Assembly (NCBI GenBank): GCA_016303235.1 | Contig: JAEDMB010000001.1 | Span: 1 to 48,073 of the forward strand | DNA: 48,073 nt | Direction of reading: 5' to 3' | From: Oscillospiraceae bacterium | Lineage (GTDB): Bacteria; Bacillota; Clostridia; Oscillospirales; Ruminococcaceae | Shown: piece after piece, positions 32,597 through 39,493 of the stretch | Position numbering within the stretch: the stretch's first letter is position 1 | Layout: every line of letters starts with the position of its first letter | Translations under genes and position numbers: made by a program | Notes under the pieces: model-generated | What the model was told of the DNA's origin: nothing | What the model saw: the letters and a program-made list of their open reading frames with translations, nothing else | The model's database searches: none

Positions 32597-32613
32597 AAAG
32601 AAAGGATTTTTTT

Positions 32614-33165
32614 ATGGCAGTATTTTTTATATCTGATTTGCATATAGGTCATCTTAATGCAATAAAGTTTGACAAAAGACCTTTTCAGTCACTTGAGGAG
32701 GAAAATTTCGCAATAATAAGCAACTGGAACAATGCTGTATCAGCAGATGACGAAGTATATATTTTAGGCGATTTCGCATGGAAAAATGAAATGGCTCTTG
32801 ATGTTATAAGACAGCTCAGAGGAAAAAAGCATTTAATTCTCGGCAATCACGACCAGAGATTTTCTCCGGAACTTGAACAGTGCTTTGAAAGCATTTCAAA
32901 TTACAAGGTTATTGTAGTCAATGGTCAGAGAATAGTCCTTTCGCATTATCCGATAGCTTTCTGGTACGGTCAGCACAGATATACAGTGCTTTTATACGGT
33001 CATGTACATAATACCGATGAGGAAACTATTTTCAGGGAATTTATTTCCGGTCTGAATGAAAAAGGTATTCCGGCAGAATGTTACAATGTAGGCTGTATAA
33101 TGCCCTATATGAATTACACTCCACGCACTCTTGAAGAAATAAGAAATTTTTTCAGAAAAAGTTAA
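32614..33165 (+). CDS. Calcineurin-like metallophosphoesterase
   Basis: The 183 aa carry the complete two-metal phosphoesterase set: FISDLHIGH, ILGDFAW, LILGNHDQRF, VLSHYPIAFW and LYGHVHN. It is a compact single domain without signal peptide, similar to phage- and plasmid-type phosphoesterases of unknown substrate. RBS AAAGGA is well placed. No own promoter is visible between the atp terminator and the ATG; it is probably transcribed by read-through. Confidence 0.9.
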   Translation: MAVFFISDLHIGHLNAIKFDKRPFQSLEEENFAIISNWNNAVSADDEVYILGDFAWKNEMALDVIRQLRGKKHLILGNHDQRFSPELEQCFESISNYKVIVVNGQRIVLSHYPIAFWYGQHRYTVLLYGHVHNTDEETIFREFISGLNEKGIPAECYNVGCIMPYMNYTPRTLEEIRNFFRKS

Positions 33166-33207
33166 TTTATAAGCTTTTTATTTGCATAATAATTATTTTT
33201 CTTTCAA

Positions 33208-33214
33208 TTCGACA
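33208..33214 (-). promoter_or_regulatory. Perfect Spo0A box (0A box) upstream of the Spo0A-like gene
   Basis: TTCGACA on the plus strand is the reverse complement of TGTCGAA, matching the established 0A-box consensus TGNCGAA at all positions. It lies 117 bases before the GTG of the Spo0A-like gene. A 7-base match can occur by chance; its value comes from the position. Confidence 0.5.
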
Positions 33215-33330
33215 AATTTTTCCAAAAACTTTCCATAATTAATTGAAATATCAGAAATAATATGTTAAACTTTAAAAGGATAGTTCTTTACTGGAAATTA
33301 TAGGATTTGTTTATTGAAAGGAATTTTGAT

Positions 33331-34083
33331 GTGGATAAACGAATAAACGTGCTTATTGCAGAGGCGAATTTTAATTATGGAATGAAACTTGCAAAATATC
33401 TGAAAATTAAAAACTGCAACGCAAGAAATTTAAATCATTGTAATAATATTGAAAATCTTTTTGATAAAATTGAAAAATATAAGCCTGACGTTCTTATATG
33501 CAATGCTCAGCTTTTTTACTGCGATATAGTGTGGCTTGTAAAAAAGATAAAGAGCATACAGACACATATACATTTAATTCTTCTTATGCCCCGAAAAGAC
33601 TGGCGGATTGAAAATCTTGCTAAAAAGGATTATATAACCTGCATTTATATGCCCTATGACTTTTATAAGATATATGAGGAGATAATAATAAAAAGCGACT
33701 GTATAAACAAAGACAGCACTATGAACAGAATACAGTTTTTTGTCCGGAATATGGGTATTGATGATAATCTGGACGGCTTTGAATATACCTGCTCCGCAAT
33801 TTATATTACTCTGTTTGAAAATAAGGGCTTTGCAAGCATAACAAGAGAGATTTACCCCGAAATAGCTGAAAGACATGGAAGTACTTATAACAATGTTGAA
33901 CGGTGTATAAGGAACTGTATAAAATTATTTATGGAGGATTTGGAAAATAATGATTGTTTCCGGCACTTCATGTCAAAATACAGTGACTTTGCGTATCGTT
34001 CATGCAAAATTGACTGTAAGATTACCAATGCACGGTTTATAGAGCTTATGGCGGGAACTTTTAAAGATTATTGCATGCAGTAA
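33331..34083 (+). CDS. Spo0A-like regulator with degenerate receiver
   Basis: The C-terminal domain (about 130-250) follows the Spo0A DNA-binding domain: GFEYTCSAIYITLFENKGFASITREIYPEIAERHGSTYNNVERCIRNCI parallels the Spo0A helices, including the VER-x-IR core of the recognition helix (189-194) and a late NARFIELMA segment. The N-terminal 120 aa keep receiver-like spacing but lack the chemistry. The phosphoacceptor Asp is Asn58 (PDVLICNAQ), the acidic pair is reduced to one Glu, and the switch Lys is Met (IYMPYD). Phosphorylation by the usual relay is not expected. The start is GTG 33331 (250 aa) with GAAAGGA (33316-33322); the TTG at 33307 precedes the RBS. Monocistronic. Confidence 0.85.
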   Translation: MDKRINVLIAEANFNYGMKLAKYLKIKNCNARNLNHCNNIENLFDKIEKYKPDVLICNAQLFYCDIVWLVKKIKSIQTHIHLILLMPRKDWRIENLAKKDYITCIYMPYDFYKIYEEIIIKSDCINKDSTMNRIQFFVRNMGIDDNLDGFEYTCSAIYITLFENKGFASITREIYPEIAERHGSTYNNVERCIRNCIKLFMEDLENNDCFRHFMSKYSDFAYRSCKIDCKITNARFIELMAGTFKDYCMQ

Positions 34084-34215
34084 AATGCTTTGAATTTAAT
34101 CATTATAAAGTTACATTGTATCATTAGCAAAACAGAAAAATCAACTTTAAATATAAAAAGCTTGATTCTTAATGCTAATGAATTTTTTATAGGCATTAAG
34201 TTAAAAGGTTTTAAT

Positions 34216-36441
34216 TTATCTTTCCGGATTTTTGTAATTCATAATGCTTCTGTAATTGCTTGGAGTACAGCCGGAATATTTATGAAACTGACGTATAAAA
34301 TACTTGATGTCACTGTAACCGCACTGAAGTGCTATATCCGAAATATTCATATCGGTTGTAAAAAGAAGATATTTTGCAGTATACATTTTGCTGTGAATAC
34401 AGTCCTGATGAAAGCTTATTCCGAAATACTGACGGTAAACGGCACGGAAACGGCTTTCGCTTATACAGAGCTTACGGCACATATTATCTGAAGAAATATC
34501 AGAAAAAGGATTCATATATATATAATTTCTTATTTTTAGATAATGACTGTACCGTGGCTGTATGGTGATTTTTTTTATATTGTCAGTCTGACGTCTGATT
34601 TCATTCAGACCTTCATCAATAATATTATGATATGAAATATTCTGATTTTTTTTCTGTGTGCTGAAAACTGCAAAATGATTTATTCCGTATTTCTGCATAT
34701 ATGACTTTTCTCTGAAAACAGCGGAAAGAAAACTGTTTTTTATAGTCTCGGCAGTATTTTCGGGATATTTTTCATATCCTGCAAATATCAGAATATCTTC
34801 ATTAATTCTTCCGGCAAACTCGCTTTTTCTTTTTACAAATATTTTCAGACAGTCTGCAATATCCTTTATTATGTCAGGGTCAGTCTTGTCCATTCCCGAA
34901 AAGATATTTATTTTCATCATAATAAATATAAGTTCGTCATCTGATGAACTGTTTTCCGATGCTATATGAAAAACTTTTCTGAAATTCTTTTCGTTGTAAA
35001 GTCCCGTTAATGTGTCATAAGTTTCAGAGAGATTACGGCATCTGAGAAGATATTGTATGTCATTTTTCATTCTTATTGTTTCAAGGGCATTTGAAACAGT
35101 TCTTATCCATTTTCTGAATATGCTGTCGTATCCGTCCGGACAGTTGTATTCAATTATTGCATATCCGAACGTTTCTTCTGTAAAGAATACCGGAGCAAAA
35201 TAAAATGCGGAGGCATAATTCTTATCCGCAACGTAATCCGGAAAAAGGCTTTTGTCATAAAAAGTAACGGCATTTCCGGAAATTCCCTGATTTTTAGGGG
35301 TTTTTATATAATAACAGCTCATAAGGTCAGTATCCTGATTTTTTTCCGATTTGAAATAAGGCGATTCGCTCCAGCTTTCATAAAGACAGAGATATATTTT
35401 AAAAGCATTTCTGACAAGATATGCAGAATGTTCAATAGCATAAATATAATCCTCCATAGAATGACATTCAACAAGACGCTTATCGAACTGGTCAAAGTCA
35501 TACATAAGATTATAATCCTGTTCGGTTCGGAGTATTTTAAATTCATAGTTTATCTGATTTAAGTCAGTACCGCAGGAACAGCTGTTTCCGTATATAATAC
35601 CTTCATCAAAGACAATTCCGGAAGTGCAGGGAACTGATTTTATTTTCTCATAAAGAAAGCATACTGCATCAGCACCAAGCTGTCGCCTGTTTCTCTGATA
35701 TGTAGTAAGCAGGGGATTGTGATAAATTCTTTTTTCAATATATTCATATCCTATAACGGTTATATCCTCCGGAACTTTGATATTTCGTTCGGAAAGCCTG
35801 TCAAGAAGTCCGAAAGCCATATAATCATTAGTACATACAACAGCTTCCGGCATAGGAATTTTACCGTCAGCGTAATTGTCGGCAAGGTCTTCTCCGGAAT
35901 TTGTCCAGAAATTTCCATAGTGAACTTTTTCTCGTTTAAACTCTATTCCGTGACTTTCAAGAGCATTCCTGTAACCTTCAACACGCCTTTTAGCAAAATC
36001 ATTGTCATAAGAGCCGGTAATTATATCAATATTTTTAAATCCATGTACTTCAATCAGATGATTTGTAATATTTTCAATATCCTTTATATCGTCAGTGTTG
36101 AAACAGCGGAATCCTTTTATTCTTCCGCCTATGACGGCAGAAGGTATTTCAAGATTTCTGACTTTCGATATTATCATATCAAGAAGATTTGAATTTAAAA
36201 TTGATTCCGCAATTATTATAATGCCGTCAAGCCTTTTTGATTCAATAAGATTATAAATTCTGTTTTCGAAAACGAGATAGGGTGTGTTGTTATCGACAGG
36301 GGAATAAAGATTTGAAAACACAGCAATATCGATATTTAATTTCTGAGCCTGACGGATAATTCCCTCGAATATATGTTTTTGCTCGGGTTCGTCGGCTCTT
36401 GATGTAACAACGCCTATAAGAAGCCTTTTTATTTTAACCAC
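34216..36441 (-). CDS. Fusion transcription regulator: LacI-type sensor, GGDEF-like domain, AraC HTH
   Basis: The 741 aa have four parts. Residues 5-285 form a LacI/GalR-type periplasmic-binding sensor (RLLIGVVTSRADEPEQKHIFEGI, VVCTNDYMAFGLLDRL, ITVIGYE) without a LacI headpiece. Residues 300-460 are a GAF-like region. Residues 476-630 are GGDEF-like (YDTLTGLYNEKNFRKVF), but the signature loop reads GRINEDI at 544-550, so no cyclase activity is expected. Residues 640-735 are a full AraC double HTH (ISESRFRAVYRQYFG, NISDIALQCGYSDIKYFIRQFHKYSG). It is divergent from the GH30 xylanase and probably its sugar-responsive activator. The GTG start is uncertain: it abuts the GGAAG ribosome site, and the promoter leaves a leader of only about 9 nt. 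Confidence 0.88.
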   Translation of the reverse strand: MVKIKRLLIGVVTSRADEPEQKHIFEGIIRQAQKLNIDIAVFSNLYSPVDNNTPYLVFENRIYNLIESKRLDGIIIIAESILNSNLLDMIISKVRNLEIPSAVIGGRIKGFRCFNTDDIKDIENITNHLIEVHGFKNIDIITGSYDNDFAKRRVEGYRNALESHGIEFKREKVHYGNFWTNSGEDLADNYADGKIPMPEAVVCTNDYMAFGLLDRLSERNIKVPEDITVIGYEYIEKRIYHNPLLTTYQRNRRQLGADAVCFLYEKIKSVPCTSGIVFDEGIIYGNSCSCGTDLNQINYEFKILRTEQDYNLMYDFDQFDKRLVECHSMEDYIYAIEHSAYLVRNAFKIYLCLYESWSESPYFKSEKNQDTDLMSCYYIKTPKNQGISGNAVTFYDKSLFPDYVADKNYASAFYFAPVFFTEETFGYAIIEYNCPDGYDSIFRKWIRTVSNALETIRMKNDIQYLLRCRNLSETYDTLTGLYNEKNFRKVFHIASENSSSDDELIFIMMKINIFSGMDKTDPDIIKDIADCLKIFVKRKSEFAGRINEDILIFAGYEKYPENTAETIKNSFLSAVFREKSYMQKYGINHFAVFSTQKKNQNISYHNIIDEGLNEIRRQTDNIKKITIQPRYSHYLKIRNYIYMNPFSDISSDNMCRKLCISESRFRAVYRQYFGISFHQDCIHSKMYTAKYLLFTTDMNISDIALQCGYSDIKYFIRQFHKYSGCTPSNYRSIMNYKNPER

Positions 36442-36456
36442 TTCCTTTTTTATATA

Positions 36457-36485
36457 ATTATAACATATAAATTATTTGCTGTCAA
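36457..36485 (-). promoter_or_regulatory. Perfect consensus promoter of the fusion regulator
   Basis: On the minus strand TTGACA (36480-36485), 17 bases, TATAAT (36457-36462). The start would be near 36450, only a few bases from the annotated GTG. Confidence 0.85.
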
Positions 36486-36496
36486 TAAAAAAACAG

Positions 36497-36527
36497 TCAT
36501 TTTGTCCACCAGATAATCATTTTGTCC
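36497..36527. repeat. 11-bp direct repeat at 20-bp spacing: candidate AraC-type operator
   Basis: TCATTTTGTCC occurs exactly at 36497-36507 and 36517-36527. Two turns of spacing in direct orientation, with the second copy ending one base before the xylanase -35, is the classic layout for an AraC-family activator. The first copy lies 12 bases from the regulator's own -35. Confidence 0.75.
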
Positions 36528-36528
36528 C

Positions 36529-36557
36529 TTGAAATTGTGAAAATATTGTGATATAAT
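36529..36557 (+). promoter_or_regulatory. Promoter of the GH30 xylanase gene
   Basis: TTGAAA (36529-36534), 17 bases, TATAAT (36552-36557), immediately downstream of the repeat pair. Confidence 0.85.
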
Positions 36558-36589
36558 TATAAAAAAACAAATAAGGAGTGTGTTTATTT

Positions 36590-38818
36590 ATGTTTTCTTT
36601 AAAAAGCCTGAAAAAAGTTATTTCCGTTACAACTGCCGGAATTATGATGACTGCTTTTGTTTCAGCAATGCCACACAATATTGATGCTTTTTCCGCTGAT
36701 GTATGTGTTGTAAATCCCGCTGTACAGCATCAGACTATCAAAGGATTCGGAGGTATCAATCACCCCGAGTGGACAGGACAGGATTTGACTGAATCACAAA
36801 GACAGACCGCATTCGGAAACGGTGCTGACCAGTTAGGACTTACTGTATTGAGAGTGTTTGTTAATCCGGACAGCACTCAGTGGTACAAAGCACTTCCGAC
36901 AGCACAGTATGCTACAAAAATGGGAGTTACTATTTTTGCATCTCCCTGGGAACCACCGGCAAACCTTGCAGAATCCGGAGGAAGCAACGGCAAACTTCAC
37001 CTTCCTAAATCAAATTATGGTGCATATGCACAGCATCTCAATAATTTCGGTTCTTACATGAAGAATAACAACGTTGACCTTTATGCAATATCAGTTCAGA
37101 ATGAACCGGATTTTGCTTCTGAATGGACATACTGGTCAACAGATGAAACAACTGATTTTCTTGCAAACTATGGCGACCAGATAACAAGTACAAGGCTTAT
37201 GTCTCCCGAATCTTTCCAGTATGCTCCTTTGAATGCTTCATGGGTGTCTGACGGAGGAAAGAAATTCTACACAAAGATACTGAATAACGCTAAGGCTATG
37301 GCAAACTGTGATTTGTTCGGTACTCATTTTTACGGAACTCAGAGAGCATGGATGGATTTCCCCGAACTTGAAAACTGCGGAAAAGAAATCTGGATGACAG
37401 AAGTATATGTTCCTAACAGTGATGCTAATTCCGCTAACCGCTATCCCGAAGCTCTGGACGTTTCCGAAAATATTCACAACGCTATGGTTGTGGGAAATAT
37501 GAGTGCTTATACATGGTGGTATATCCGCAGAAGCTATGGCCTGATGACTGAAGACGGTAAAATCAGTAAGCGTGGCTACTGTATGGCACAGTATTCAAAA
37601 TTCGTACGCCCCGGTTCTGTCAGAATTGATGCTACTGAACAGCCTGCCGATAATGTATATGTTTCAGCATATAAAAACAATAATAATCAGGTTACAATAG
37701 TAGCTGTAAATAAAGGTACTGAAGGTTATGCACAGAATTTCGCTATTGATGGCGTGAATATTTCAGATGTTGACAGATACAGAACTTCTGCAAATGAAAA
37801 TCTTGCTCTCACTGAAAATCTTGCATACACAAATAACAGCTTTTTCGCACAGCTCCCTGCTGAAAGCGTATCAACATTTGTTGTAACTCTTGACGGAAGC
37901 GCTCCTTCAACTGAACCGACAAATCCTGTTGAACCTGTTAAACCTGATGAAAACGGATACTATATACATGATACTTTTGAAGAAGGTGCAGATAACTGGT
38001 CAGGTCACGGAAGTTCTTCAATACTCCTCAGCGGAAGAACTCCTTACAAGGGTACTAATGCACTTCTCGTTCAGGAACGTGCCTCCGCTTGGAACGGTGC
38101 GGAAAGAACTCTTGATTCATCAGTATTCGCTCCGTCTAAAAAATTCAGTTTCAGTGCAGATGTAATATACCTTGAAGGTGACGAAACAAAGAATTTTGCT
38201 ATGACTCTCCAGTATACCGATTCAAACGGCGACACAAAATATTCAAGAATAGCGTCTGTAACTGCAACTAAAGGATACTATGCACAGCTTATCAATACAG
38301 CATATCAGATTCCGGAGGGTGCATCAGATATCAAGGTATATATCGAAACAGAATCCGGAACAGAAAATTTCTATATCGATGAATTTATAGTAGCCGTTGA
38401 GGGTACTTTAACGGAAGCTCCTCCCGTTGTAACTACAACAACTACGACAACAACAACAACAACCACGACTACAACTACAACTACAACTACAACAACTACT
38501 GCAAAGCCTGTAACAACAACTTCAACAACAAAGGCAACTACACCTGCTCCCACAACTGTAACAACAACAACTACTGTACCTGTTACAACAGCTCCTGCTG
38601 ATAATATAGTTTACGGTGATGCAAACTGTGACGGAAACGTTGATATTGCCGATGTTGTTACAATAGCATCTTATGTAGGAGATTCAAACAATAACCCTGT
38701 TTCTGAAAAAGGAATAAAAAATGCCGATGTTCACAACACCGGAAACGGCATAAATGCAAATGATGCTCTCATAATTCAGCAGTATCTTGCAGGCATTGTC
38801 ACAAATCTCCCCGCTTAA
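36590..38818 (+). CDS. GH30 glucuronoxylanase with CBM and type I dockerin
   Basis: Secreted cellulosomal xylanase; GH30 subfamily 8 enzymes cut xylan next to glucuronic-acid side chains. Signal peptide about 1-34. GH30 barrel and side beta domain about 38-435, with acid/base Glu172 (SVQNEPDF), nucleophile Glu271 (IWMTEVYVP) and the loop WWYIRRSYGLMTEDGKISKRG that is typical of glucuronoxylanases. A CBM22/CBM4-like module spans about 457-606 (HDTFEEGADNWSGHGSSSI to FYIDEFIVAV). A Thr linker with 23 consecutive Thr is followed by a C-terminal dockerin (DANCDGNVDIAD; ADVHNTGNGINANDAL). The ATG at 36590 (742 aa) is preferred to the GTG at 36578, which overlaps the AAGGAG site. Confidence 0.95.
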   Translation: MFSLKSLKKVISVTTAGIMMTAFVSAMPHNIDAFSADVCVVNPAVQHQTIKGFGGINHPEWTGQDLTESQRQTAFGNGADQLGLTVLRVFVNPDSTQWYKALPTAQYATKMGVTIFASPWEPPANLAESGGSNGKLHLPKSNYGAYAQHLNNFGSYMKNNNVDLYAISVQNEPDFASEWTYWSTDETTDFLANYGDQITSTRLMSPESFQYAPLNASWVSDGGKKFYTKILNNAKAMANCDLFGTHFYGTQRAWMDFPELENCGKEIWMTEVYVPNSDANSANRYPEALDVSENIHNAMVVGNMSAYTWWYIRRSYGLMTEDGKISKRGYCMAQYSKFVRPGSVRIDATEQPADNVYVSAYKNNNNQVTIVAVNKGTEGYAQNFAIDGVNISDVDRYRTSANENLALTENLAYTNNSFFAQLPAESVSTFVVTLDGSAPSTEPTNPVEPVKPDENGYYIHDTFEEGADNWSGHGSSSILLSGRTPYKGTNALLVQERASAWNGAERTLDSSVFAPSKKFSFSADVIYLEGDETKNFAMTLQYTDSNGDTKYSRIASVTATKGYYAQLINTAYQIPEGASDIKVYIETESGTENFYIDEFIVAVEGTLTEAPPVVTTTTTTTTTTTTTTTTTTTTTTTAKPVTTTSTTKATTPAPTTVTTTTTVPVTTAPADNIVYGDANCDGNVDIADVVTIASYVGDSNNNPVSEKGIKNADVHNTGNGINANDALIIQQYLAGIVTNLPA
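38432..38500 (+). repeat. ACN microsatellite encoding a 23-Thr linker
   Basis: 23 consecutive Thr codons, mostly ACA and ACT in near-tandem 3- and 6-base patterns with two ACG and one ACC. Likely prone to slippage in units of three, changing linker length without loss of frame. Confidence 0.9.
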
Positions 38819-38838
38819 TAAATTTTTATAAAAAACTC

Positions 38839-38867
38839 TTGACAACAGGATAAAAACGTGATATTAT
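38839..38867 (+). promoter_or_regulatory. Promoter of the gatCAB-aspS T-box operon
   Basis: TTGACA (38839-38844), 17 bases, TATTAT (38862-38867). Start near 38873, just before Stem I of the T-box. Confidence 0.85.
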
Positions 38868-38872
38868 TATTC

Positions 38873-39159
38873 TAAAGGCGTTGACCGGAGAATAACTCCT
38901 TTTAATACTGATTTACAGAGAACCGCTGTCGCTGAAAATGCGGTATTCAGTCAGGAGCTTATGAACGTCCGAGAGCCGGCAGAAGAAAAGTATTTTTTAT
39001 TAAAATGCCTATTAGAACTGTCCGTTCGGGGAAACGTTATTCCTGTTGAAAAAAGCGGATTCCTGTTTGTTAATATTTTTCGGGAATCAATAAGGGTGGT
39101 ACCGCGGAAGTCATTTCGTCCCTGTCACAAGCAGACGGGGAGAAACTGACTTCCTTTTT
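38873..39159 (+). promoter_or_regulatory. T-box riboswitch controlling gatCAB-aspS, specifier AAC (Asn) overlapping GAA (Glu)
   Basis: This fills the gap of about 370 bases. The T-box AAGGGTGGTACCGCGG lies at 39092-39107. The terminator pairs GGAAGTCA (39106-39113) with TGACTTCC (39147-39154), plus an inner GTCCC/GGGGAC-type pairing, followed by T5. Stem I can be folded: GGC 38877-38879 with GCC near 38975, CGGA 38885-38888 with TCCG 38967-38970, and CTCCT with AGGAG. This leaves a specifier loop whose 3' strand reads CTTATGAACG (38957-38966). It contains AAC (Asn) and, one base upstream, GAA (Glu), the same overlap as the two-tRNA T-box known for the transamidation operon of Clostridium acetobutylicum. 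Uncharged tRNA should stabilise the antiterminator. Confidence 0.93.
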
Positions 39160-39190
39160 GCTTTATACAAATCTTTAAGGAGGTTTTTTT

Positions 39191-39478
39191 ATGCAGATTA
39201 CAAATGAACTGGTTTCATACGTTGCAAATCTCAGCCGAATTAAGCTCGATGAAAATGAAATCAGTGAAATGCAGTCGCAGATGAGCGAAATTGTAAACTA
39301 TATGGACATTCTCAATCAGCTTGATACTGAAAATATCGAACCCCTTTCACATATTTTCAATATCACCAACGTTATGAGAGATGATGAAGTCAGGGATTCC
39401 TATGAGCGTGAGGAAATTTTGAAAAATGCTCCCGCACATACGGAAGAGGCATTTATCGTTCCCAAAACTGTCGATTAA
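39191..39478 (+). CDS. gatC: Asp/Glu-tRNA amidotransferase subunit C
   Basis: Small linker subunit holding GatA and GatB together in the amidotransferase that turns Asp-tRNA(Asn) and Glu-tRNA(Gln) into Asn-/Gln-tRNA. 95 aa with the typical opening VSYVANLSRIKLDENEISEMQSQMSEIVNYMDILNQLDTE and the closing region with LRDD-type motif (MRDDEV). RBS AAGGAGG lies before the ATG. First gene behind the T-box; 15 bases to gatA. Confidence 0.95.
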   Translation: MQITNELVSYVANLSRIKLDENEISEMQSQMSEIVNYMDILNQLDTENIEPLSHIFNITNVMRDDEVRDSYEREEILKNAPAHTEEAFIVPKTVD

Positions 39479-39493
39479 AAAGGAGGAAAGGCT

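Noticed and set aside
33243..33271. Sigma-A promoter TTGAAA-17-TAAACT before the Spo0A-like gene
   Set aside because: The -10 is a poor match; kept out of the feature list, although some promoter must exist in this gap.
34090..34491. Plus-strand open frame of 133 codons after the Spo0A-like gene
   Set aside because: It lies mostly antisense to the AraC HTH domain of the convergent regulator, lacks an RBS, and its residues show no family pattern.
38432..38560. Repeat array that might look like CRISPR or a satellite
   Set aside because: It is an in-frame Thr-codon microsatellite encoding a protein linker; there are no spacers and no cas genes.
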